Part shown: piece by piece, positions 7,726-14,909 of the stretch | Position numbering within the stretch: position 1 is the stretch's first letter | How the letters are laid out: each line of letters starts with the position of its first letter | Virus record (IMG/VR): IMGVR_UViG_3300032342_000033 | Span: 1-33,032 of that record | Reading direction: 5' to 3' (one strand) | Length of the DNA: 33,032 nucleotides | Source: a virus | Position numbers and translations under genes: made by a program | Notes under the pieces: generated by a model | The model's database searches: none | Seen by the model: only the letters and a program-made list of their open reading frames with translations | Told to the model about the DNA's origin: nothing

Positions 7726-8520
7726 TTAAACGATTACCGCTGTAGTTGTAAGCTGGACGGGCTGACTGATTCTATCCCAGTTGATGATTGGGATCATTCC
7801 TAAAGCTTTGCCGTAAGCTGTTTCTCCTAAGCTAATAAGATTACCGTTTTCGTATAATAACAAGCCCGAAGATGTCGTAGGATAATATGCACCAAGACTT
7901 GCAACGTAAGCTGCGCCGAGGGGAATGTAGACTCGAATATTGCCCTTGTTAACAGCATTATAGATATTAATTACAATAGCAGAGCGGCAGCTGAAACTGG
8001 ACGAGAACTTCATATAGAGAACTTCACCATCGGTAGCAATGCTCGATATATTACTCATAACTCCCGTTGAAGCTAACGTACAAACTCTAGTACCTGCAGG
8101 ATCAGCCATACTATTAGAAAAAGAAGAATATGAGCTAACATAAAAATCAATCATGCCAGTAAAGGCGCCGCAAACTTTAGAAAACACGTTAGAAGCATTT
8201 CCAATATAACCAAAAAGCAATTGACGAAGAGTTAATTGAGTACTCTCAATGGGAACTGTTGTATCGCCATAACCAATCACACGTCCAGTGTCGGAATTTA
8301 CAGTTTCCTCAATCCAAGGGCCTCCCGCAGGAAGAGATTCTTCTGCTGAATAAAGCGATTCTATCGTATCATCGTCTTGCATTTCTGTAAGAAACACCTT
8401 ACACGCAGGAACAAGCGTTGCTCCCCAGGTCAAAGAATTAAAATCCCAGAAATTCCCTGAAGCATCTCTTAAACGTGTATAGACACTCTTATTTTTTAAA
8501 TATCTAATAAAAAGAAACAT
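7726..8520 (-). CDS. Hypothetical virion/fibre-region protein, 264 aa
   Basis: I place the start at ATG 8520 (MFLFIRYLKNKSVYTRLRDA), which follows GGGAGAGAAT. A TTG four codons upstream is less likely because that Shine-Dalgarno lies inside the extension. The N-terminal part (RLRDASGNFWDFNSLTW, then KVFLTEMQDDD) resembles a small beta domain seen in phage fibre accessory proteins. The rest is beta-rich and low in charge (GEVLYMKFSSSFSCRSAIVI, GNIRVYIPLGAAYVASLGAY) and ends QLTTTAVIV. There is no signal peptide, clear transmembrane helix or enzymatic motif. It sits between a holin-like gene and a small Ig-like gene. Likely a structural or adhesin component; the function is not recognised. Confidence 0.65.
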   Translation of the reverse strand: MFLFIRYLKNKSVYTRLRDASGNFWDFNSLTWGATLVPACKVFLTEMQDDDTIESLYSAEESLPAGGPWIEETVNSDTGRVIGYGDTTVPIESTQLTLRQLLFGYIGNASNVFSKVCGAFTGMIDFYVSSYSSFSNSMADPAGTRVCTLASTGVMSNISSIATDGEVLYMKFSSSFSCRSAIVINIYNAVNKGNIRVYIPLGAAYVASLGAYYPTTSSGLLLYENGNLISLGETAYGKALGMIPIINWDRISQPVQLTTTAVIV

Positions 8521-8533
8521 ATTCTCTCCCAAC

Positions 8534-8839
8534 TTATTTCTTAATCAATTTTTCTAAAACGCTCGTCCCATCAGACCCGTTTTCAATAAGCTTCTGATAA
8601 CCCTTGCCAGCAATTAATATTAAGCACGTCGTTTGGACTCCTGCGGGAATATCCGACATCGTTTTAGACAATATTGATACGTATGACCAAACTAAAACAA
8701 CTGCAATACCAAACATTAAAAAAACGAGCCGCATCGAAGATAAAATGTTGTTATCTTCAGAAAAAAATTCTAATATACGATATTTTTTTATAATTGTTGA
8801 TTTTTCTTCAATTTCTTTGATCATAATTTCTTCTTTCAT
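8534..8839 (-). CDS. Holin-like small membrane protein, 101 aa
   Basis: ATG at 8839. The protein has a charged N-terminus (residues 1-30), a transmembrane helix at about residues 36-57 (MRLVFLMFGIAVVLVWSYVS), a second, weaker hydrophobic segment at about 64-83 (IPAGVQTTCLILIAGKGYQK) and a short charged tail ending KLIKK. This arrangement, with SSMRL before helix 1 and IPAGV...GKGYQK around helix 2, resembles small two-helix phage membrane proteins often annotated as putative holins. If correct, it would form membrane lesions that start lysis. No endolysin gene is adjacent, so the lysis role rests on topology alone. It could instead be a membrane protein acting in superinfection exclusion. Confidence 0.5.
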   Translation of the reverse strand: MKEEIMIKEIEEKSTIIKKYRILEFFSEDNNILSSMRLVFLMFGIAVVLVWSYVSILSKTMSDIPAGVQTTCLILIAGKGYQKLIENGSDGTSVLEKLIKK

Positions 8840-8875
8840 TTGTTTATTCCGCCTAACTTATTAATAGAGCTTTTC

Positions 8876-9151
8876 TTATGGCGGACCAACATTAACAACT
8901 GTATTAACGTCTTTACATCGCCACTTATGTAGTGTTTTATTCCACCAACAATCGCCATCAACAGCATTAGCAGGGTCTCCTGTATTATGAACGCCAATTA
9001 AACGAGTACCGTCTGCAGCAGTCGTCGAAACCGATGTAACATTATCTATATCGCCCCGAATATTTCTACCATCAATTAATACAGTCTCAGCATAAACAGT
9101 TGCGACGCCAACATTAAATATTAAAAAACAATAAAACAATATATTTTTCAC
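8876..9151 (-). CDS. Small exported protein with fibre-like GDCWWN motif, 91 aa
   Basis: The start is GTG 9151, with GGAG at 9157-9160. A TTG 11 codons upstream would overlap the end of the previous fibre gene and put charged residues before the signal. Residues 1-21 (MKNILFYCFLIFNVGVATVYA) look like a Sec signal peptide with cleavage after VYA. The mature part has about 70 residues and contains GDPANAVDGDCWWNKTLHKW with Cys68 and Cys79, which could pair in the periplasm. The GDCWWN...W-x-C pattern is common in short domains at phage fibre ends, so this looks like a fibre-type module made as a separate secreted protein. There is no lipobox. A role at the host envelope is inferred. Confidence 0.6.
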   Translation of the reverse strand: MKNILFYCFLIFNVGVATVYAETVLIDGRNIRGDIDNVTSVSTTAADGTRLIGVHNTGDPANAVDGDCWWNKTLHKWRCKDVNTVVNVGPP

Positions 9152-9156
9152 ATTTT

Positions 9157-9160
9157 CTCC
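9157..9160 (-). promoter_or_regulatory. Ribosome-binding site supporting a GTG start
   Basis: GGAG, 5 bases before GTG 9151. The ATG overlapping this GTG runs straight into TGA (ATGTGA), so GTG is the only sensible start that gives a clean signal peptide. Confidence 0.55.
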
Positions 9161-9164
9161 AATT

Positions 9165-12100
9165 CTAAACAGATATTGATCCAAAAGTATACCAAATTCC
9201 CGGAGTTCCTGCAGAAGTACAAACCCATCCTATATTTCCGCCAGCAACAGGATTAGAATTCCATCTTATCCAACCAAGAGGCCAATATCCTGATACGGGT
9301 GGCGCAAAGCCCATATCTTGTCCCGATATACTAATTCCAGAATAACCAGATGTTCCAGAATAACCAGATTTTCCAGAATAACCAGAGTAACCAGACTTAC
9401 CGCTAAAACCAGAATAGCCCGATCTACCAGAATAGCCAGAAGTTCCTACAATACCAGAATCGCCAGAGTAACCTGATTTACCAGAATAGCCCGATAAACC
9501 CAATCCCGAATAGCCAGAAACACCTGAACCCGAATAACCTGATTTACCAGAGTAGCCAGAGTAGCCAGAAACACCAGAGCCAGAGTAACCTGAAACGCCA
9601 GAACCAGAGTAGCCAGAGTAACCGCTTATACCGCTATAACCCGACGTTCCTATTCCAGAATAACCTGAATAACCCGAATAACCCGAATAACCCGATCTGC
9701 CAGAATAGCCACTATATCCACTAACACCAGAATAGCCACTAACTCCAGAGCCAGAGTAGCCAGAAAGACCAGAATAGCCTGACGTTCCCGATGAGCCTGA
9801 ATAACCCGAAGAACCAACAAACTCTTCGCCAGAGTAGCCAGAAGCACCTATGTCACCAGAGTAACCTTGCGGACCAACGATTGTCTGCCCAGAATAACCC
9901 GATGTGCCTGTACCTGAATAACCCGAAGTGCCTATACCTGAATAACCCGATGTACCTACACCAGAATAACCAGAGACACCTGAGCCAGAATAACCAGATG
10001 TGCCGATACCAGAATAACCAGATAAACCGCTATAGCCTGAAACACCTAAACCTGAAATGCCTGAATAGCCCGACGTACCCGATCCAGAATAGCCAGATTT
10101 ACCACTATAACCACTTACACCTGAGCCAGAATAGCCAGACGTACCAATGCCAGAATAACCTGATCTACCCGAGTAGCCAGAAGAACCAACGAAAGCAACT
10201 CCAGAGTAACCAGATGTGCCTGAGCCAGAATAACCCGAAAGACCCAAGCCAGAAGCACCAGAATAGCCAGAATCACCGCCTAAGTCTCCAGACGCGCCCT
10301 TATAACCTGATTCGCCAGAATAGCCAGAAAAACCAGAATCTCCCCCGGGTTCTCCTGAATAACCGCTTACACCAGAGCCAGAATAACCGCTAACACCAGA
10401 GCCAGAGTAGCCAGAAAGACCCTGAGAACCCTGTGATCCCACACTTCCCGAATAGCCCTGTAAACCGATACTACCAGAATAACCTGAGACGCCAGAACCA
10501 GAATATCCTGATTTACCAGAATAGCCAGAAGTACCCGTACCAGAATAACCCGAAGCACCGAGTCCCGAGTAACCCGACGAACCTATAAATTCTGAGCCAG
10601 AATAACCAGAAACACCTATGCCAGAATAACCACTAAGGCCTGAATAACCAGAGATGCCTAACAGGCCCTGAGGGCCCGTTGCGCCCACAAAGCCAGAATA
10701 TCCCGACACTCCTGAACCGCTATAACCACTAGTGCCACTATATCCGCTAATACCACTATAACCACTAGTACCAAAATAACCACTCTTCCCTGAATAGCCC
10801 GAAGTGCCGCCAGGATCGCCTGATTGACCACGATAACCCGAATAGCCTGAATAGCCCGAAGTACCACCTGGATCTCCCGTTTTTCCTGAATAGCCCGAAA
10901 GTCCTTCATATCCTTGGCTGCCCGTAACACCTGAAACACCAGAGTAGCCTGATTCGCCTGAATAACCAGAAGTTAAAGCATCTGATCCCGAGTAACCAGA
11001 GTAGCCAGAAGCACCTATTTCACCAGAGTATCCGGAAGTGCCAGAACCAGAATAGCCAGAAACTCCCGAGCCCGAATAGCCAGAAACTCCAGAGCCTGAA
11101 TAGCCAGAAGTTCCACCTGGCTCTCCAGAAATACCAGAGTAGCCCGAATAGCCAGAAGCAGGGCCCGGTATTCCCTGAATACCTGAATATCCTGATTTTC
11201 CCGAATAGCCCGAAACACCAGAGCCTAATATTCCAGAATAACCCGACGCTCCAGATCTACCAGAATAGCCACTTGTTCCGCTGCCACTAATACCAGAATA
11301 ACCACTAACTCCTGAACCAGACCAGCCAGATCTTCCAGAATAGCCAGAAATGCCCGAATAGCCAGAAACGCCTGAATAACCCGACGTACCCATACCAGAA
11401 TAACCCGATGTACCCGAACCAGAATAGCCAGAAACACCTGAACCAGAATAGCCAGAAACACCTGAACCAGAATAGCCAGAAACACCCGAACCAGAATAAC
11501 CAGAAACGCCTAAACCAGAATAGCCAGAATCGCCTGAATAACCCGACGTACCAATGCCAGAGTAGCCGCTAACACCAGAGTAGCCAGATACACCAGAACC
11601 AGAATAGCCAGAATAGCCAGAATAGCCAAAATCTCCCGAATAACCCGAAGCGCCCACACCAGAATAGCCAGATGTACCAGAATAGCCAGACATTTGAGCA
11701 TCCTGCCCTGAATAGCCAGATACTCCTTGTTCTCCTGAATAACCCGAAGAACCAACAAACTCTTCGCCAGAGTAGCCAGACACACCCATATCGCCAGAGT
11801 AGCCAGACACACCCATATCGCCAGAGTAGCCAGACACACCCATATCGCCAGAGTAGCCAGAAGCACCTATGTCACCAGAGTAGCCAGAAGCACCGGAATA
11901 GCCAGAATCACCGCCTAAGTCTCCAGACGCGCCCTTATAACCTGATTCGCCAGAATAGCCAGAAAAACCAGAATCTCCCCCGGGTTCTCCTGAATAACCG
12001 CTTACACCAGAGCCAGAATAACCGCTAACACCAGAGCCAGAATCGCCGCTTACGCCACTATATCCGCTTTTACCTGAATAACCAGATCTTCCAGAATAAC

Positions 12101-12488
12101 CAGATCTTCCAGAATAACCCGAATAGCCCGAATAGCCACTTATACCCAAGCCAGAAAATCCAGATCTACCAGATCTTCCAGAATAGCCAGATATTCCTGA
12201 ATAGCCAGAAACACCTAAACCTGAATAACCAGAAACTCCCCGCCCAGAATAGCCAGATTTACCAGAGTAACCAGAAGAACCCTGATTGTCTCCTGAATAA
12301 CCCGAAGATCCTGAATAACCCGAGGTTCCGGGATTATCGCCTGAAAAACCAGAATAGCCAGAGTCTCCTGGAGTTCCATTTCCAACAACGTTTTCGATTG
12401 TCCCATCATTTTTCCAAACCAAAAATTTACCTGTTTCTGGTATGGGAGCATCATAAAGATCCTTAAACTCATTAAATATTCTTTTCAT
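9165..12488 (-). CDS. Giant GYSG-repeat (collagen-like) fibre protein, 1,107 aa
   Basis: Complete gene from ATG 12488. Residues 1-40 form an anchor (MKRIFNEFKDLYDAPIPETG, then GKFLVWKNDGTIENVV) similar to the start of the 3670 gene. Residues about 41-1050 are GYSG repeats with insertions such as GEPGGDSG, GDMGVSGYS, GEEFVGSSG, GSDALTSG and short true Gly-X-Y runs (GATGPQGLLGIS, GSVGSQGSQGLS). The C-terminal cap of about 50 residues (PLGWIRWNSNPVAGGNIGW, then TPGIWYTFGSISV) resembles short caps on phage fibres. There is no catalytic motif. Internal DNA duplications (10247-10406 with 11882-12041; 11766-11846) show repeat turnover. A long fibre or shaft role is inferred; whether the chain is a triple helix, another glycine-rich fold or disordered is open. 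Confidence 0.87.
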   Translation of the reverse strand: MKRIFNEFKDLYDAPIPETGKFLVWKNDGTIENVVGNGTPGDSGYSGFSGDNPGTSGYSGSSGYSGDNQGSSGYSGKSGYSGRGVSGYSGLGVSGYSGISGYSGRSGRSGFSGLGISGYSGYSGYSGRSGYSGRSGYSGKSGYSGVSGDSGSGVSGYSGSGVSGYSGEPGGDSGFSGYSGESGYKGASGDLGGDSGYSGASGYSGDIGASGYSGDMGVSGYSGDMGVSGYSGDMGVSGYSGEEFVGSSGYSGEQGVSGYSGQDAQMSGYSGTSGYSGVGASGYSGDFGYSGYSGYSGSGVSGYSGVSGYSGIGTSGYSGDSGYSGLGVSGYSGSGVSGYSGSGVSGYSGSGVSGYSGSGTSGYSGMGTSGYSGVSGYSGISGYSGRSGWSGSGVSGYSGISGSGTSGYSGRSGASGYSGILGSGVSGYSGKSGYSGIQGIPGPASGYSGYSGISGEPGGTSGYSGSGVSGYSGSGVSGYSGSGTSGYSGEIGASGYSGYSGSDALTSGYSGESGYSGVSGVTGSQGYEGLSGYSGKTGDPGGTSGYSGYSGYRGQSGDPGGTSGYSGKSGYFGTSGYSGISGYSGTSGYSGSGVSGYSGFVGATGPQGLLGISGYSGLSGYSGIGVSGYSGSEFIGSSGYSGLGASGYSGTGTSGYSGKSGYSGSGVSGYSGSIGLQGYSGSVGSQGSQGLSGYSGSGVSGYSGSGVSGYSGEPGGDSGFSGYSGESGYKGASGDLGGDSGYSGASGLGLSGYSGSGTSGYSGVAFVGSSGYSGRSGYSGIGTSGYSGSGVSGYSGKSGYSGSGTSGYSGISGLGVSGYSGLSGYSGIGTSGYSGSGVSGYSGVGTSGYSGIGTSGYSGTGTSGYSGQTIVGPQGYSGDIGASGYSGEEFVGSSGYSGSSGTSGYSGLSGYSGSGVSGYSGVSGYSGYSGRSGYSGYSGYSGYSGIGTSGYSGISGYSGYSGSGVSGYSGSGVSGYSGYSGKSGYSGSGVSGYSGLGLSGYSGKSGYSGDSGIVGTSGYSGRSGYSGFSGKSGYSGYSGKSGYSGTSGYSGISISGQDMGFAPPVSGYWPLGWIRWNSNPVAGGNIGWVCTSAGTPGIWYTFGSISV
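10247..10406. repeat. 160-base internal direct repeat, copy 1
   Basis: Bases 10247-10406 match 11882-12041 in the same gene with one mismatch (10260 against 11895), 1,635 bases apart. The product segment includes GEPGGDSGFSGYSGESGYKG followed by ASGDLGGDSGYSG. The spacing is a multiple of three, so recombination between the copies would delete or duplicate 545 codons in frame. Confidence 0.9.
11766..11846. repeat. 27-base tandem repeat, three perfect copies
   Basis: Three identical 27-base units at 11766-11792, 11793-11819 and 11820-11846, each encoding the 9-residue unit GDMGVSGYS. A degenerate fourth unit follows. Perfect identity suggests recent slippage or unequal exchange. Confidence 0.9.
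11882..12041. repeat. 160-base internal direct repeat, copy 2
   Basis: Second copy of the block at 10247-10406, identical apart from one base. It lies nearer the N-terminus of the protein. Confidence 0.9.
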
Positions 12489-12561
12489 TCTATGTATCCC
12501 TAGTAACAGTTATTTCTTTTAAACAAAAGCAGTACAAAAATCATCTACGCTTTATCGACTC

Positions 12562-12894
12562 TCAAATGTCGCGAGTGCTCACAATTTCAGATTGAAGGTC
12601 GATATCGTACATTTGCAATGTTTGATATGAACCCGCGATAGTGAGTCGCATTAATTCGCCATAATATTTACTTATAAAAAGGTTTGCAGTAAGATCGTTC
12701 GTAATTTCAACATAGAAAAGCCCATGGACTTCATCGGTTATGGTGCACTCAATAGGCTCAATAGCATAAAAATCATCTTTGCGATCATTTTTCATCGCAA
12801 AGTACATCTTATCAGCAGCATCAATAGTGCGATGGAGGTCGAACTGAAGGTTTATCGTTCGGTCTCGAACAAATATCATTTTCGTAGTCGCCAC
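12562..12894 (-). CDS. Small baseplate/fibre adaptor-like protein, 110 aa
   Basis: GTG start at 12894 with GGAG 6 bases upstream; the next in-frame ATG (codon 6) has no such site. The sequence (MATTKMIFVRDRTINLQFDL, then ADKMYFAMKNDR, CTITDEVHGLFYVEITNDLT and GSYQTLQMYDIDLQSEIV) reads as a single Ig-like beta-sandwich. It resembles the N-terminal attachment domains of receptor-binding baseplate proteins of the BppU type and their T4-like counterparts. There is no signal peptide or membrane helix. It lies just upstream of a giant GYSG fibre gene, with about 73 bases between them, and may link the fibre to the baseplate. The family match is by eye and tentative. Confidence 0.6.
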   Translation of the reverse strand: MATTKMIFVRDRTINLQFDLHRTIDAADKMYFAMKNDRKDDFYAIEPIECTITDEVHGLFYVEITNDLTANLFISKYYGELMRLTIAGSYQTLQMYDIDLQSEIVSTRDI

Positions 12895-12948
12895 TAATCT
12901 CTCCTCAAAACCTGTCTACTATATAAATTAATGAATCTGAACCAATTA

Positions 12949-13434
12949 CTAAGGAACAAGTACCCCAGTAGCGATAAAAAGTACAGCCGTCGCAGTAGCA
13001 ACAAACCACGGCTTCTTATACCATATATCAAGGCTGTCAATCTTGTCCTTAGCATCTTTTAACTGTGATTCATACCTGGCAGCCTCAAGTGCTCTATCTT
13101 TCTCTGCATTTAATTGCTTTAACTGAGAAATCTCGAGGTCCTTCTGAGCAAATTTCAAGTTGTCCCTCAAATCATTAGATTCAGCAACCCCAATCATTGC
13201 TTTCTCTAGACGCTCTGGCTCAACCAAATACCCATCAAAGGGCGCTGGTTGGGTCTTCTTCAGAGGCGTTGTCGGATTCAAATAGACAACATTATCGCCT
13301 ATTTTTAATCTAATCAGAGGTTCAGGTGGACCTGCAAAAGCGTTACTTGCCCCAGCCCTTGGGAGGAGTGTAATTATCGACAACGTTATCAAACTGGCCA
13401 GAAATACGTTTCGGGTCCTTGCTCTCAATCGCAT
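12949..13434 (-). CDS. Spanin-like periplasmic coiled-coil protein with C-terminal membrane anchor, 161 aa
   Basis: Starts at ATG 13434, inside the end of the previous gene (92 bases of overlap in another frame). Residues 1-34 form a signal-peptide-like segment (basic MRLRARTRN, hydrophobic FLASLITLSIITLL, then AGASNAFA). Residues 35-75 are Pro-rich, 80-135 are predicted coiled coil (DLEISQLKQLNAEKDRALEA), and 143-160 form a C-terminal transmembrane helix (WFVATATAVLFIATGVLV). Overlapping envelope-protein genes recall Rz/Rz1 spanins, and an N-terminal export signal with a C-terminal helix recalls single-chain spanins. However, there is no lipobox cysteine, so outer-membrane lipidation is not supported. 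A lysis role is plausible but unproven. Confidence 0.55.
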   Translation of the reverse strand: MRLRARTRNVFLASLITLSIITLLPRAGASNAFAGPPEPLIRLKIGDNVVYLNPTTPLKKTQPAPFDGYLVEPERLEKAMIGVAESNDLRDNLKFAQKDLEISQLKQLNAEKDRALEAARYESQLKDAKDKIDSLDIWYKKPWFVATATAVLFIATGVLVP

Positions 13435-13768
13435 CCTTTATTCCCATCCGCCTTTTTTCTTGCAAGGCTTTTACTTTGATTCGTTCCGCTGCAAGACCTT
13501 TCTCGAGGTCCTCTATCTTTATCTTGTTCCTAAAAATCTCTTCCTGTTGGGACTGGATCGTGGCATCAAATTTTCGGCCCATCTCGTCCAACCATGCCTT
13601 CGTTCTGCCAGAAGCGTACCAGTGACTCACAAAGACTATCCCGACGATAAGAACAACAGCTACGACCGCTCCGATCACCTTTCGTTTTGTCGTACTGAAG
13701 AAACCTTTGGCATCAGCAATCTTCCTGTCCATCGCTTCATGTAACAATTTCTCTAAATCGGTGTCCAT
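13343..13768 (-). CDS. i-spanin-like inner-membrane coiled-coil protein, 141 aa
   Basis: ATG 13768 with AAGGGG 6 bases upstream. Residues 1-30 are charged and probably cytoplasmic, 31-50 form one transmembrane helix (VIGAVVAVVLIVGIVFVSHW), and about 57-105 form a long charged coiled coil (FDATIQSQQEEIFRNKIKIE and onward). The tail is Pro/Lys-rich (NVVDNYTPPKGWGK). A single N-terminal anchor with a periplasmic coiled coil is the Rz (i-spanin) layout. The downstream gene, also with export and membrane segments, overlaps its last 92 bases. Together they look like a two-component envelope-disrupting pair. The alternative is a membrane-associated structural or assembly protein, since no endolysin is nearby. 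Confidence 0.55.
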   Translation of the reverse strand: MDTDLEKLLHEAMDRKIADAKGFFSTTKRKVIGAVVAVVLIVGIVFVSHWYASGRTKAWLDEMGRKFDATIQSQQEEIFRNKIKIEDLEKGLAAERIKVKALQEKRRMGIKDAIESKDPKRISGQFDNVVDNYTPPKGWGK

Positions 13769-13777
13769 ACAATCCCC

Positions 13778-14392
13778 TTATGTTCGATAGCCTACAGCAA
13801 AAATAAAGAATGCGTGAGAACCCTGACCAACATCAATCGCATAGTTATAGCTAGAAAACGCTCTAGATGACTCATACGGCATTTCTACCTGGACATCATT
13901 TGAGTTCGTATCTCCGTTAGTACCACCATTAACATGCAAAACAGTTTTTGAAGGAAACAGAGAAGAAGAGAGATCTATCCAGCCATGACCTGCTCCACCA
14001 GATCCTCCGTAAACAGTGCCATGGCACATAATTATGATACTTCTAGCATTTACCGGTATGGACCCAGGATATGAAAGTGATAATGTTGTATTAATTGGAC
14101 CGCCACCAACTGCATATCGATAAAGTGGAGGATATATCAAATCATACGTCATGTCAAAAGTATTCGCACGATATAAAAGAACAGGAATAATTGAGTATAG
14201 CGTTGGTGTAACATAAGTGGGCGGGGCTACGTTCTCTAAAGTGGTCACTCGTGAGGCGACACCATATAATGCAGTATCTAAAGTAACATCGTTATTGAGT
14301 AATCGGTTGTGCGGAGTATTATGCACATCGGCAGTATGCACTGTTGCTGGCACAAATTGATCTAATGAACTATACGTAATATAATAACTCAT
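13778..14392 (-). CDS. Tail-fibre-like accessory protein, 204 aa
   Basis: ATG 14392 with AGAGG about 8 bases upstream, close to the TAA of the preceding gene. The N-terminal 55 residues (YSSLDQFVPATVHTADVHNT, then TLDTALYGVASRVTTLENV) look like a short helical or attachment segment common in phage fibre-region proteins. Residues 60-204 are beta-rich and glycine-rich (HGTVYGGSGGAGHGWIDLSS, NYAIDVGQGSHAFFIFAVGY), like a small jelly-roll head domain. There is no enzymatic motif, signal or membrane helix. A small fibre or baseplate-decorating role is inferred from sequence texture and neighbours; the family is not recognised. Confidence 0.65.
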   Translation of the reverse strand: MSYYITYSSLDQFVPATVHTADVHNTPHNRLLNNDVTLDTALYGVASRVTTLENVAPPTYVTPTLYSIIPVLLYRANTFDMTYDLIYPPLYRYAVGGGPINTTLSLSYPGSIPVNARSIIIMCHGTVYGGSGGAGHGWIDLSSSLFPSKTVLHVNGGTNGDTNSNDVQVEMPYESSRAFSSYNYAIDVGQGSHAFFIFAVGYRT

Positions 14393-14404
14393 CTCATAAA
14401 CCTC

Positions 14405-14908
14405 TTAGAAAATTATTTTCCAGTCTATTGTTATTATTCGTGTATTGCCTACGACAATTGAGTTTAATGTCGTTTTAAGTCGAGCAAGCATCGTATCTAA
14501 AGAAACAGGAGTTCCTCTCCTTGGAAAATCATTTGAATTCGCTCGATAAAATAATCCTAGTTCTCTAATTGTTTGATCACCGCCAAAACCTGTATTATTA
14601 AATATAAATTGAAGATGTATCCCTGTTGCAGTACCCAACAAAGCTATCGGATAACTTGGTGTATTAATTTGTATGCTAAGAGGACTTGTATAAGTCACTA
14701 AATCAGTATCAGATGCTACTGGGGTTGTAGTCCCTGTACCTAGATCACAGACAAAATAAATAGGATTAAACGAAATAGCACCTCGGAGAATATCAGCAAT
14801 AAAAACACGACCAGAATCTACAAAGAGATTATGATCTTCAAAGAGAATTTTTTCATCTTCATCTTTAATACAAACATTTACTTTTGTATACTTCAGAATC
14901 TCTTCCAT
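14405..14908 (-). CDS. Baseplate/fibre-associated structural protein, 167 aa
   Basis: ATG 14908, with AAGGA upstream inside the intergenic run. The chain starts MEEILKYTKVNVCIKDEDEK, then DHNLFVDSGRVFIADILRG, DLGTGTTTPVASDTDLVTY and TIRELGLFYRANSND, and ends RIITIDWKIIF. The pattern of a VDSGR-type loop, a LGTGTT-x-P-x-x-SDT segment and a late TIRELGLF motif recurs in small proteins encoded beside fibre genes of many myophages, where they are annotated as virion or tail proteins. No signal, membrane helix or catalytic residue is seen. Probably a small structural protein of the baseplate periphery; the biochemical role is unknown. Confidence 0.7.
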   Translation of the reverse strand: MEEILKYTKVNVCIKDEDEKILFEDHNLFVDSGRVFIADILRGAISFNPIYFVCDLGTGTTTPVASDTDLVTYTSPLSIQINTPSYPIALLGTATGIHLQFIFNNTGFGGDQTIRELGLFYRANSNDFPRRGTPVSLDTMLARLKTTLNSIVVGNTRIITIDWKIIF

Positions 14909-14909
14909 A

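Noticed and set aside
9300-12300. Possible CRISPR array from regularly spaced 24-27 base repeats
   Set aside because: The repeats are coding, in frame, adjacent with no unique spacers, and vary by synonymous codons. There is no leader or cas gene.
1-12488. Diversity-generating retroelement acting on the fibres
   Set aside because: No reverse transcriptase gene and no template/variable repeat pair with adenine-specific differences is seen. The differences between copies are scattered and mostly synonymous.
12489-12561. Rho-independent terminator in the gap after the 12894 gene
   Set aside because: The A/T-rich gap has no stable stem followed by a T run on the minus strand.
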